Part shown: positions 22,734 to 34,071 of the stretch, in pieces
How the letters are laid out: each line of letters opens with the position of its first letter
Numbering within the stretch: position 1 is the first letter of the stretch
Assembly (NCBI RefSeq): GCF_004193775.1
Contig: NC_041019.1
Span: forward strand, 33,356,827 to 33,420,826
Source of the DNA: Glycine soja
Lineage: Eukaryota > Streptophyta > Magnoliopsida > Fabales > Fabaceae
Length of the DNA stretch: 64,000 nt
Direction of reading: 5' to 3'
Made by a program: the position numbers and the translations under genes
The notes under the pieces: generated by a model
Seen by the model: the letters and a program-made list of their open reading frames with translations, nothing else
What the model was told of the DNA's origin: nothing
The model's database searches: none

Positions 22734-24602
22734 ATGATGGGGACAAATCAAAACGGCAAAAGGTTTTATCAAGTCAAGGTTAAAAGTCTAGATGTCACTA
22801 GCCTCAAGGAATTGGGACGATTGATGGGACCTCTCCAAAGGCAAGCCTTCCGCAAAGTGTACGGGAAGATTCTAGATTTGACCGCAGTGGAGGTATTTAC
22901 GGAAGCTGTCGTATCCCTCGCCCAATACTATGACCAGCCGTTGAGGTGCTTCACGTTTGGGGACATCCAAATGGTACCGACTATTGAAGAGTTTGAGGAG
23001 ATACTAGGATGCCCTCTTGGGGGGAGAAAACCGTATCTTTTCTCCGGGTTTTTTCCCTCCTTGAGCAAGGTTGCAGCTGTGGTCGGGGAATCGGCAAGAG
23101 AGTTGGATCGCATGAAGCAAACTCGCAACAGCGTAGTGGGCCTACCACGGAAATACTTGGAAGACAAGGCAAGGGATATGGCGAGCCAAGAGAAGTGGGG
23201 CCCGTTTGCGGATATACTAGCTTTGTTGATTTTTGGGGTTGTCCTCTTTCCGAACGTGGACGGTTTGGTGGACTTGGCCGCCATTGACGCTTTCCTCGCA
23301 TATCACCATAGCAAGGAGAGTCCAGTGGTGGCTATCTTGGCAGATTTGTTTGATACCTTTGACCGGAGATGTGAGAAAAACAGTGCACGAATTGTCTGTT
23401 GTTTACCCGCTCTCTCTGTGTGGATAGTTTCACACCTATTCCAACAAGGCACCAGACACCCGTGTCCGCTTCAAAGCTATCGCTCATGCGCCGAAAAAGG
23501 AAGAGTCGATTGGGGCCAACATTTGGCTGGAATAGGAGGCAATGCAATCAATTGGTTTCCTCGTTGGAAGGAAGGCAAGGAAGGGGTTCTCTTCTCATGT
23601 GGGGACTACCCTAATGTTCCATTGATAGGGACTAGGGGTTGTATTAATTATAATCCCGCACTCGCCATAAGACAGCTAGGGTACCCCATGAGGGGAGCGC
23701 CAACCAAAGAAAGTCTCTCGCCTTTCCTTATGAGGGATCTAGGCGCAAAAAGTCTCAAGGTGATACAAAGAGTCCACAAGGCGTGGAGAAGTCCGTTGAA
23801 GAAAGACAAGGAGCTTAGAGGCATCCGAAATGGCGTCATCGGTGGTTATCATGGATGGCTAAGAGTTCACACGCGAGGGTTAGATTGGCTCTCCAAATTG
23901 AAAGTTATCAATGAGGAGAACTTTGAAGCTCCGGAGGAAGATGAAGAAGTCCAAGCTCTAAAGTTAGAGCTAGGGAAGGCGAGACTCGCCAAGGAGAAGT
24001 TCAAATCAGCCGCTACTCACATCCAAAAAGAGTGCACCGAGTTACAAGAGGAAAACGCGGCCACTGCAAGAGCCCTTGAACAAGAAACTAAAAGGGCCCG
24101 CAAGGAGGAATATGGCCGAGAGAAATTCCGAGGAGCATTGTGGGGTAGCAACAATGAGCTCAAGCTCCGAAGAGAGGAAAGAGACCGGTCACGGGTGCAT
24201 GGCATGATCTTAAAAGAAGAGTTAGCTGCGTGCGCAAGATCCAAGAGAAGTTTGGCTCAACACTTGGAAGCCACGGAGCAAAGCATGCTAGCTATCATAG
24301 GGCAATACAAGGAAGAGTTGAACCAGTCTGTGGCCCATGAACAAAAGCTAGTGGAGGATTTTGCACAAGTGTATGCCGAAAAAGAAGCAAGAGGGAGGGT
24401 GATTGATGCATTGCATCAAGAAGCGACTATGTGGATGGATAGGTTCGCCTTGACCTTGAATGGAAGTCAAGACCTCCCGCATCTATTAGCCAAAGCAAAA
24501 GCCATGGCCGAAGTGTGTACGGCCCCCGAGGAGATTCATGGGCTAATCAATTACTGTCAACATATGATAGATTTGATGGCCCACATAATTAGAAACCGTT
24601 AG
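22734..24602 (+). CDS. ORF1 of element 1 (DUF7745-like, Ogre-type ORF upstream of gag)
   Basis: This is an uninterrupted frame of 622 codons. Residues about 1-390 form a globular part with motifs like LRCFTFGDIQMVPTIEEFEEIL and RKPYLFSGFFPS, which I recognise as the legume DUF7745 family, probably related to plant mobile domains. Residues about 400-560 are a charged coiled coil (many E, K, R, L). Position between primer site and gag matches the extra ORF1 of Ogre-type Tat elements, whose function is not established. The second methionine (22737) aligns better with the minus-strand copy, which starts MGSSQ, and may be the real start. The minus copy (40552-42159) lacks about 100 residues and is broken. 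This is the only intact large protein frame of element 1. Confidence 0.75.
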   Translation: MMGTNQNGKRFYQVKVKSLDVTSLKELGRLMGPLQRQAFRKVYGKILDLTAVEVFTEAVVSLAQYYDQPLRCFTFGDIQMVPTIEEFEEILGCPLGGRKPYLFSGFFPSLSKVAAVVGESARELDRMKQTRNSVVGLPRKYLEDKARDMASQEKWGPFADILALLIFGVVLFPNVDGLVDLAAIDAFLAYHHSKESPVVAILADLFDTFDRRCEKNSARIVCCLPALSVWIVSHLFQQGTRHPCPLQSYRSCAEKGRVDWGQHLAGIGGNAINWFPRWKEGKEGVLFSCGDYPNVPLIGTRGCINYNPALAIRQLGYPMRGAPTKESLSPFLMRDLGAKSLKVIQRVHKAWRSPLKKDKELRGIRNGVIGGYHGWLRVHTRGLDWLSKLKVINEENFEAPEEDEEVQALKLELGKARLAKEKFKSAATHIQKECTELQEENAATARALEQETKRARKEEYGREKFRGALWGSNNELKLRREERDRSRVHGMILKEELAACARSKRSLAQHLEATEQSMLAIIGQYKEELNQSVAHEQKLVEDFAQVYAEKEARGRVIDALHQEATMWMDRFALTLNGSQDLPHLLAKAKAMAEVCTAPEEIHGLINYCQHMIDLMAHIIRNR

Positions 24603-24840
24603 GTTCTCTTGTAACACCTTTGTATAATCTTGGCTAGATGAAAGCTTTGTTCTTTTTATAAAATGAGAAGTTCTGAACTCATCATGTTATCTAAAAAACC
24701 CTTGGGGTGGATCCAAGTGTTCCGATCATTCATTTGCATATTCATGTTTTGGTGGCATACTCACCATTGTTTATTTCTTTAGGAATTTCATCATAACTAA
24801 GAAAACACCAAGTCACCCCTATAACACTCGATCCAGAAAA

Positions 24841-26622
24841 ATGGATAATGAAGAGGGCATGCAGGAACAGATGAAGGTCGATCTATCGGCTTTAAAAGAT
24901 CAAATGGCTTCCACCTCGGAGGTCATGTTAAAACTCCAGAAAATTATAGAGGATAAAGCCACAACAACCGCCTCCAGTACAGTTAGGGAAGCGGAGCCGG
25001 TGCTGCAACCCGCCTTAAATCCGGGCCGAGACAAAAACACGGCAGTGTTTGGTCGAAGGTATAGCCCGCAAGCTTATCCTTATGGCTTGCCTCCGGACTT
25101 CACTCCCCGTGCCACCCCGGAAGATTTAAGCCAAGCCCCTACTTTCGAGGGGCAGCTCCCACCTTATGATGACTATCCCGGGCAAGACGATGAGGAAGGA
25201 GATACCCATCTCAGTCCCCTGCTCTACCTCAAAGATCCGTCCCCCCATGAACTACCCCAACCAAACATACTCCACCATATCCCAGCTTCACCCACACCCG
25301 TAAAAGAATCTGTTCCCTTCGTGGAAGATAAGGGAAAGATTGAGGCGCTTAAAGAGAGGTTGAGAGCAGTCGAGGACCTCGGCAATTACCCATTCTCGGA
25401 TCTAGCGGAGTTATGTCTCGTACCCAATATTGTCATTCCTCCCAAGTTCAAAGTACCGGATTTTGATAAGTACAAAGGGACAACATGTCCGAAAGGGCAT
25501 CTTCAGATGTATTGCCGAAAAATGGGGGCATATTCTGCGGACGAAAAGTTGTTGGTCCATTTCTTTCAAGACAACTTGGCCGGAGCAGCTGTAGCATGGT
25601 ATACCAATCTGGAAGCTTCCCAGATCCGATCATGGAAGGACTTGGCAACTGCCTTCATTAGGCAGTACCAGTACAATACGGATATGGCTCCCGATCGGAA
25701 CCAGCTTCAGAGTATGACTAAGCGAGAGCATGAGTCCATTATGGAATATGCCCAAAGATGGAGAGATCTCGCAGCCCAAGTCGTACCGCCCATGACGGAA
25801 AGGGAGATTATCACAATTATGGTAGATCCGTTACCCACGTTCTACTATGAAAAGCTGATAGGCTACATGCCAGCTAACTTTGCGGATCTCGTCTTCGCCG
25901 AAGAAAGGATTGAATCCGGACTACGAAAAGGCAAGTTCGAATATGCTGCCAATATGGCCCCCAACAACAACAGAAGAGCCCCAGTAGTGGGCACGAGGAA
26001 AAAGGAAGGAGACGCCCACGCGGTCACCACCGCCCCGACGTGGATGAAAGCACCCCAAAATATCCAAAGCTCATACCAGCCCAATCCCCCAAATTTTTTA
26101 ATCCGAGCCGAGAATTCCCTCCTGACTCAAGTAAAAGGACCACCCACAACAGAAAGAGCGCCGGCCCAACGCACAGCTCCAGCCGCACCCCGGCCAGTTA
26201 ATAATACAGCCCCCGGCGCGACCTATCAATATGCACAGCACCCGCCCCCGAAAGACAACTTCCCTCCTATTCCCATGGCATACTCCGAGTTATGGCATTC
26301 ATTATTGGAGAATCATTTGGTGGTGGCCATACCCGGGAAGGTCCTCCAGCCACCCTACCCCAAGTGGTATGACCCGGGTGCCAAGTGTGCGTACTATAGT
26401 GGAGTTCCCGGACACAACATTGACTCCTGCCTCCCGTTCAAATATAAGGTACGGCACCTAATCAGTGCCGGTTGGATATCGTTTCAAGAGGAAGGCCCAA
26501 ATGTTAAAACCAACCCGCTAGCTAGTCATGGAGGGGCTAGCGTGAACGTCGTCGAAGAGGATGGGTCATCGCGGGCAAAGAGATTAGGAGAGGTAGCTAC
26601 TTCTAGACGCTTCATCTATTAA
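24841..26622 (+). pseudogene. gag: gag of element 1 (Tat/Ogre-like)
   Basis: 593 codons. An N-terminal helix and proline-rich linker (residues 1-170) lead into the retrotransposon Gag core at about 175-370 (PPKFKVPDFDKYKGTTCPKG, AWYTNLEASQIRSWKDLA, YAQRWRDLAAQV, FYYEKLIGY). Near residue 520 is a zinc-knuckle-like CAYYSGVPGHNIDSC that lacks the second cysteine, as is common in this lineage. The frame ends with TAA at 26620 but continues in the same phase through 26641-26979 and 27061-28380, so the original product was a gag-protease polyprotein now cut by two TAA codons (26620, 26977). Confidence 0.85.
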
Positions 26623-26640
26623 TCACTGCAAGCGGCGTGC

Positions 26641-28380
26641 ATGGTCTCCCGTGGCGGAGGCGAAAGGGACGAATGTTTGTTTCACCTCGGGGAGTCGCAC
26701 GACATGGAAACCTGTCCCGCGGTAGAAGAATTGCTTCAGCGGCTCATGGACTGGGGGCAGCTTGAAGTGTCCATAGGAGGGAGGGAAGAACCACAAATTT
26801 GCATGCAGTTGGAAGAGAATAAGGTTCCTCTAACCCCTAAGGCCCTAGTGATATGTTTTACTAGAAAAGGAACCGGCTCCACACCCGTATACCCCCGGGC
26901 GGCGCCCAAGCCAACGCCATTTGCATATCAAAGTAATAAAGCCGTTCCGTGGAAGTATACCCCTCCCGCGTCCAGCTAAAGAGTTGCAACCGAAGTTGAC
27001 TCCCTATCAGCTAAGGTAACCAACATCACCGGCCTCAGTGGCGTAACCCGCAGTGGTCGAGTGTTCGCTTCCCCTCACCCGGCGAAATTGCCCTCCAAAG
27101 GGAAAGCGCCCATGGTCCAAGAGCCCACAGACATAGCCACCCCCTCGAAAGAAGTAGATCCTCTAGTGGCAAGAGGGGCTGAAAAGAAAGAAGGTCTTCA
27201 AGGAAAAACAGTGACTTTGGAAGAGGCCCATGAGTTCCTCTGCCTCATCCAACAGAGCGAGTTTAAGGTAGTCGAGCAACTGAATAAAACTCCAGCAAGG
27301 ATCTCTTTGCTTGAATTACTCATAAACTCCGAGCCTCATCGTGCGCTGTTGATGAAGGTCCTTAACGATGCCCATGTAGCACATGATATCTCAGTAGAGG
27401 GTTTCGAGGGCATTGTTAATCATATAACCACCAAAAATTATATCGCGTTCGCGGAAAAAGAGATTCTCGTTGAGGGGAGAGGACACGACAAGGCTCTACA
27501 TGTGTCGGTGAGATGTATGGACCATGTTTTCGCAAAGGTGCTTATCGACAATGGATCGAGTTTAAATGTAATGCCGAAGACCACTTTGGAAAAGCTTCCT
27601 TTTAGTGCGTCACGTTTAAAACCGAGCTCGATGGTGGTGCGAGCCTTTGATGGTACTCGGCGGGAAGTGATGGGGGAAATCGACATTCCCATTCTGATAG
27701 GCCCCCACACTTGCAATGTGGTGTTTCAAGTAATGGATATAAATCCCGCCTATAGCTGCCTCTTGGGAAGACCTTGGATTCATGCCCTGGGAGTGGTCCC
27801 TTCAACGCTTCACCAGAAATTGAAGTTCGCAGTGGGTGGACTTTTAGTGATAGTGTCGGGTGAAGAGGATATGTTAGTGAGCTGCCCCTCCTTCGCATCG
27901 TCCGTAGAAGCGGCGGAAGAATCATTGGAAACGGCTTTCCAATCCTTTGAGGTGGTGAGTTGCACCTCTGTGGAACTAAGTCCGTCGCTACCTTCTCTCT
28001 CCAAAGCAGCCATAATGGTGGTGCGTGTTATGCTCAGGAACGGATTTGAGCCCGGAATGGGTCTAGGAAAGGGCTGCCTCGGGAATGCCGACGTGGTTGA
28101 TATCAAGGGAAATCCATACAAGTATGGATTAGGGTATGAACCCGGGATGCCGGGGAGGAGGAACGTGCCGTCAAGATTTCGGGCAGATAGGGTATGGCCC
28201 GGCCGTATTAGACAGTGTTTCACCAGCGCTAGAATGGTGTCCGAGGAGGAGGTGGCCGCAATAGAAGAGGAGTTCCCTCAAGACCCACCAAGTTTTGTGC
28301 AACCATGCCACCCCGATTCCCAAGTGGGGAATTGGCGCGTGATAAGCCAGTCAGAAGTCTATACCGCTGATTCAATGTAA
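26641..28380 (+). pseudogene. Protease part of the element 1 gag-pro frame, with G-patch
   Basis: Same frame as gag. 26641-26979 is a cysteine/histidine-containing linker (ECLFHLGESHDMETC) ending in TAA. From 27061 the frame is open for 439 codons. The retropepsin-like part has VLIDNGSSLNVMP near residue 165 (DNGS where DTGS is usual) and CLLGRPWIHALG near 235. A G-patch-like stretch, LRNGFEPGMGLGKGCLGN, lies near residue 325; a G-patch after the protease is known from Tat-type elements. The frame closes at 28380 before pol. Processing activity is doubtful given the two upstream stops. Confidence 0.82.
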
Positions 28381-28756
28381 TTAGAGCCTATAGATTTCCT
28401 TTCTCTTTTGTTTTGTGAAACCTACCTTATTAAATAAACAAAGAGATCTTGTTTCATCTATTCTTGCGGTTCCACCTTTTCTCATATCATTTTGCATGTT
28501 TTTGTTTCTTTTGTCTTGTTTGGTATAGATATTAGAGTCGATTCTTTGAGGATCCAAACAATGAGGGTTTGACAATCGATTTTGATCGAGATATAAGCCA
28601 AACGATAAACGAGGAAGAGGAAGAGGACGTCCTGTCACCAGAGTTGGAGAGGTTGGTCGCTCAGGAAGAACGTGAAATGAAGCCTCACCAAGAAGAAACC
28701 GAATTGGTAAACTTGGGGACCACGGAGGAAAAGAAAGAAGTAAGGTAGGAACCGGT
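28381..28756 (+). other. pro-pol spacer, possible Ogre-type intron, frameshifted pol start
   Basis: A pyrimidine-rich stretch ends in an acceptor-like GTTTGGTATAG (about 28530). From about 28556 a frame opens with an acidic segment (INEEEEEDVLSPELERL) that in this lineage precedes RT. It is one base out of phase with the pol ORF; the slip is near 28740. Ogre elements are known to splice an intron between protease and RT; the exact donor could not be fixed here. Confidence 0.5.
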
Positions 28757-31700
28757 ATGACCGCGCCTATCCGCCAAGGCTTGATAACCCTTCTTGAAGA
28801 GTATCAAGATGTCTTTGCATGGTCATATCAAGATATGCCCGGTCTGGATTCCGACATTGTGCAGCATAAGTTGCCTTTGAATCCTGGGTCTTCCCCGATT
28901 AAGCAAAAGTTACGAAGAATGAGGCCCGAGATGTCATTAAAAATTAAAGAAGAAGTAAGGAAGCAGCTTGATGCAGGTTTCTTAGTTGTGGCGCGGTACC
29001 CGGAGTGGGTGGCCAACATTGTCCCAGTCCCGAAAAAGGACGGCAAGGTTCGAATGTGTGTAGACTACCGGGACTTGAACCGAGCCAGTCCTAAAGACAA
29101 TTTTCCCCTGCCACACATTGATATATTGGTAGATAATACAGCCAAATTCGCCCTTTTCTCATTTATGGATCGTTTCTCGGGGTATAATCAAATAAAGATG
29201 GCACCCGAAGATGTAGAGAAGACCACTTTCGTCACCCTATGGAGGACATTCTGCTATAAAGTGACGGCCTTCGGGCTGAAAAATGCTGGGGCAACCTATC
29301 AGCGTGCCATGGTGGCGTTGTTCCATGATATGATGCATAAGGAAATAGAGGTCTACGTAGATGACATGATTGCCAAGTCTCGGACTGAGGACGAACACCT
29401 TGTCAATCTGCGTAAGCTATTTGGAAGGTTACGGAAATACCAATTAAAACTAAATCCAACCAACTGCACCTTTGGGGTAAAGTCGGGGAAGTTGCTAGGA
29501 TTTATCGTAAGTCAGAAAGGGATAAAGATAGATCCCGAGAAAGTGAAGGCCATCCTTGAAATGCCGGAACCACGCACGGAGAAGCAGGTTCGGGGGTTTT
29601 TGGGCAAGTTGAATTATATCACGAGATTTATCTCGCAACTCACCCCTACCTGTGAGCCCATTTTTAAGCTATTACGTAAGAACCAGGCAGTCCTGTGGAA
29701 CAGTGACTGCCAAGAGGCCTTCGAGAAGATCAAACAGAGTCTCGCAAACCCCCTGGTGCTCATGCCACCTGTAATAGGAAGACCTCTTTTCCTGTACATG
29801 ACTGTGTTGGACGAATCTATGGGGTGCGTGTTGGGTCAGCACGATGATTCTGGGAAAAAGGAGCAAGCCATCTACTATCTAAGCAAGAAGTTTACTGCAT
29901 GTGAGATGAATTACTCAATGCTGGAAAGGACGTGTTGTGCTCTGGTATGGGCATCACATCGGCTTAGGCAGTACATGCTCAGCCATACCACATGGCTTAT
30001 TTCCAAGATGGATCCCGTGAAATACATCTTTGAGAAACCGGCCCTCACGGGACGAATCGCTAGGTGGCAGGTACTATTATCTGAATTCGATATCATTTAC
30101 GTCACCCAGAAGGCGGTAAAGGGAAGTGCCTTAGCGGATTATTTGGCCCAGCAACCCCTCCAGGATTATCGGCCGATGCACCCTGAGTTCCCAGATGAAG
30201 ATATCATGGCCCTGTTTGAAGAGAAGCGAACGCACGAGGACATAGACAAATGGATTGTTTGCTTCGATGGGGCATCTAACGCTTTGGGCCACGAAGTAGG
30301 GGCAGTCCTTGTATCCCCGGATGATCAGTGTATTCCTTTCACGGCTAGGCTAGGTTTTGATTGTACCAACAATATGGCCGAGTACGAAGCATGCGCCCTC
30401 GGGGTTCAGGCGGCCATTCATTTTGATGTAAAACTACTCAAGGTGTATGGAGACTCAGCTTTGGTGATACGCCAGTTGAAAGGAGAATGGGAAACTAGGG
30501 ATTCGAAGTTGATACCCTATCAAACTCACATCTTGAGGTTAGCCAAGTACTTTGACGACATTTCCTTCCACCACATACCTCGGGAAGAGAATCAAATGGC
30601 TGATGCGTTAGCCACCTTGGCATCCATGTTTCAACTTGCCCCACACGGGGATCTGCCGTACATCGAGTTCAAATCTCAAGGCAGGCCAGCATATTGTTAT
30701 GCAATAGAGGAAGAGCGGGATGGGAAACCGTGGTATTTCGACATCAAACAGTATGTCGAGAACAAAGAATACCCACCAGGGATTTCTGACAATGACAAAA
30801 GGACGTTGAGGAGATTGGCTACTGGTTTCATTGTAAGTGGTACCATCCTGTACAAACGAAACCACGACATGACCCTCCTACGATGCGTAGATGCCAAAGA
30901 GGCAAACTTCATGATTGAGGAGATGCACGAGGGTTCCTTTGGGACACATGCCAATGGGCATGCTATGGCCAGAAAAATCCTTAGGGCCGGTTATTATTGG
31001 CTCACCATGGAAAGCGATTGCTGCGCTCATGTAAGGAAATGTCATAAATGTCAGGCATACGCGGACAATGTCAATGTTCCGCCACATCCTCTGAAAGTTA
31101 TGTCCGCCCCTTGGCCTTTTTCCATGTGGGGAATAGATGTCATTGGGGCCATCGAACCCAAAGCGTCGAATGGTCACCGCTTCATTCTTGTGGCGATAGA
31201 TTACTTCTCCAAATGGGTCGAAGCAGGTTCTTATACTAATGTCACAAGGAATGTGGTAGTTAGATTCATAAAGAAGGAGCTGATTTTTCGATACGAACTC
31301 CCCAGGAAGATCATTACTGACAATGGTACCAATCTGAACAATAAGATGATGCAGGAAATGTGCGAGGACTTCAAGATCCAGCATTATAACTCTACCCCTT
31401 ATCGGCCAAAGATGAATAGGGTTGTAGAGGCTGCGAATAAGAATATTAAGAAGATTGTTCAAAAGATGACAGTGTCATACAAAGATTGGCATGAGATGTT
31501 GCCTTTCGCCCTGCACGGATACAGAACCTCGGTGCGAACTTCTACTGGGGCAACGCCGTATTCCTTGGTTTATGGGATGGAGGCAGTACTCCCATTTGAG
31601 GTAGAAGTTCCTTCTCAGAGGATAATAGCAGAATCCGGCCTAGAAGAGTCGGAATGGGCACAAGCACGCTACGACCAACTCAACCTCATTGAAGGTAAGC

Positions 31701-32156
31701 GGAACCTCAGTGCGAACTTCTACTGGGGCAACACCGTATTCCTTGGTTTATGGGATGGAGGCAGTACTCCCATTTGAGGTAGAAGTTCCTTCTCAGAGGA
31801 TAATAGCAGAATCCGGCCTAGAAGAGTCGGAATGGGCTCAAGCACGCTACGACCAACTCAACCTCATTGAAGGTAAGCATTTGACAGCCATGAGCCATGG
31901 GCGTCTGTATCAACGAAGAGTAAAGAACGCATTCGACAAGAAGGTACGTCCGCGCAAGTTCAACGAGGGGAACCTTGTGCTGAAAAAGATGTCCCACGCT
32001 GTTAAGGATAGTCGAGGAAAGTGGGCCCCGAATTATGAAGGACCTTTCATGGTGAAAAGAGCTTTTTCTGGGGGTGCTCTGATACTCACCAACATGGATG
32101 GCGAGGAGTTGCCCTCGCCCGTGAACTCCGATGTAGTTAAACGATATTACGCTTGA
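28757..32156 (+). pseudogene. pol: pol of element 1: RT, RNase H, integrase; broken by a 178-bp duplication
   Basis: The first 1006 codons (28757-31777) carry RT (VDYRDLNRASPKDNFPLPHI near 100, FGLKNAGATYQ, YVDDM at about 200), RNase H (catalytic-type D near 503, E in NNMAEYEA near 545, D in VYGDSA near 565), and integrase with an HHCC zinc-binding part (about 710-760) and a D, D35E triad near 794, 855 and 891. All expected catalytic residues are present. The frame is then shifted by a direct 178-bp duplication at 31524-31879; the integrase C-terminus continues at 31689-32156 in another phase to a normal end (SDVVKRYYA). An older relative of this ORF is host T (1896-3484). Confidence 0.92.
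31524..31879 (+). repeat. 178-bp tandem duplication inside the integrase region
   Basis: 31524-31701 and 31702-31879 are near-identical, both starting GAACCTC and ending CATTGAAGGTAAGC, with a few substitutions (GGTGCG/AGTGCG, ACGCC/ACACC). 178 is not a multiple of three, so the duplication breaks pol. Confidence 0.95.
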
Positions 32157-32845
32157 AGTCTGGGGCAATCGAGAGGACCGTTGCATGTTTTTTATTTCTG
32201 AGTTTTTTCTCGTTCTTCTTGGTTTCCTCTAGGGATTCCCATTCACTGTATTTGTCTCGTTTCTTTGAAAAGAAAAGATGGGCGAGGTTTCAGTCCTCCC
32301 TTTGGTTTCAAACCTTGTGTTTTAGATTTGTTATAACTTGAGCCCTCTTCGCTTGGTGTATGGGGTGCCCCAAACGCTTATCTAAAAATGAATCTAACCA
32401 GCCTTCACTAAGAAAGTCATCGCATTAGGAACATTCATACATGCACATACACATGCATATTTTTTGGTAACAGGGGCAGGGCCTTCTTAGGTCACGGTTA
32501 GAAGTCGAGACAAGTTGACTGCAGAAATCAACCAAGGTAAGACGATGACCGGATACGATTAGCCATTGGATTTTTTGTTTCCTACTTACAGGTACATAGG
32601 GAAGGATGCAAGTGGGGATAGGGTCACGACCGACCGATCGTTGCCCCTTCCCGGCGCTAAACAAGCAGAGAACGTCGCTGCAAGGCAGCCCAGTATCCTT
32701 TGCATTCGCAGTTTCTTTTACTATTGTTTGTTTTAAATAAGTAATCGACACCTAATTCTAATTTAAGTAGGTTCAAGTGGGCAAACGCTAACCCATAGGG
32801 AAGGAGGAGACATGGTTAATGTTCCCCTAAAAAAAAAATGACAGG
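32157..32845 (+). other. Post-pol spacer of element 1
   Basis: Non-coding. It contains CATACACATGCAT-type short repeats (about 32435-32460) and an acceptor-like ACTTACAGGTACATAG (about 32583). No supported gene. Confidence 0.55.
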
Positions 32846-34071
32846 TTAGCTCGTCTGGGCGAGCAACCCCTGCACCCAAATTATAAAAACGAGGGAGGGG
32901 AACGTTTTTGTATCCAAAAAACTCCCCCCCCCCCTCATTCAAAAGATAAAGAACACGAAGGCTTGCGTTTCTGGCTCCCCTAAGCCACTTTTGATCGCGT
33001 TTTGCTTTCGTTTTTGGTGTTTCTATTCACTCCAACATGTAAGTATTCAATCCTTGATGTTTTAGCTTCCCATTGGTGTATTTTCTTCATCTTTTGGTGC
33101 TCCAAATTGTGAGAATGTGATTATATTTGTGGGGCAGTTTTGGTTTGTTTTTATGCTTGATTTTTTGGAGTTGGGGATTTGAATGAGAAGGCCTTAGGCC
33201 TATGTTGTATTCTGAAGCAATGGGGCATGCCACATTGCCCCCATTCTCTTGCAATTTATGTCCAAACATGCGCCCATCAAGTGCTCGGTGAAATGCCCCA
33301 ATGATGTATGAATATGATTTTGCAAAATTGGGATGGTGGGGCTGTTTTATGTATGTAGAGACAACATAGGAAAGTTAAAATAGATGCCCAAATGCAATCC
33401 CAAGCTTAGGAACCCAAACTTTTTAGCTTCAATGCAAGAAAACATACTCATGACTAGGAACCCAAAATTTGGTTTTAGAATTAGAAAAGCATGAAAATAG
33501 GGACTTCTTGTAAGAATTTGGGCTGCCCCATGATTGGTACTTTGCACCTAAGTAACGTGGGAAATGCTTCTCAATGGTGTGTAGATATATGTGTAAATAT
33601 AAGGGGCATAAAATTCCTCGCCAAGTATGAATAATTGTTTTCCTAAATGAATGTATGATAGCGTGGAATGCCCTTTTGAATGCAAATATGTGCAGGATGT
33701 AATTAGCTTTCCAATATGCATATAAATACATATGAGTGAAACAATAAAAATTTGTATGGTGTACTTCAAATGTATGTAGGTAGTTTGTGATAGCAAATGT
33801 TTAGGATATAAATTAGGTGTAAAGTTTGATGCAACACTTTGAGCATGAAAGTGTGTTTTCTTTTTCAGAATGTATATAGGTGTATGGCAATTAGAATATG
33901 TTAGATGTTCTTGTATGTTGACATGAGTAATGGGATATTTTCTACACATGCGCGTCTGCATAAATGGATTACATGAGTTTGGTCTAAATCAGAGGGGTTA
34001 ACACGACATTTTTGCGTTAAGATAAGCATTATCTTGTAAAACTAACTTCCAAATGTTTGTTCTCGCAGGAG
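32846..34071 (+). promoter_or_regulatory. LTR-like internal promoter and 5'-UTR intron for the accessory ORF
   Basis: GCTCGTCTGGGCGAGC (about 32851) followed by AATTATAAAAACGAGGGAGG (about 32880) copies the arrangement of the element's own LTR promoter (GCTCGCCTGGGCGAGC, then a TATA box and GGGGGAGG near 5300-5355). A CT-rich leader leads to a good donor, ACATGTAAGTATTC (about 33036). About 1 kb of T-rich sequence follows, then the acceptor TTCTCGCAG (34060-34068), three bases before the ATG at 34072. I infer one transcription unit with a 5'-UTR intron. 33040-34050 shows no gene. Confidence 0.55.

Noticed and set aside
33087..33961. Minus-strand ORFs in the T-rich stretch before 34072
   Set aside because: They lie in what looks like a 5'-UTR intron, are low in complexity and match no family I know.
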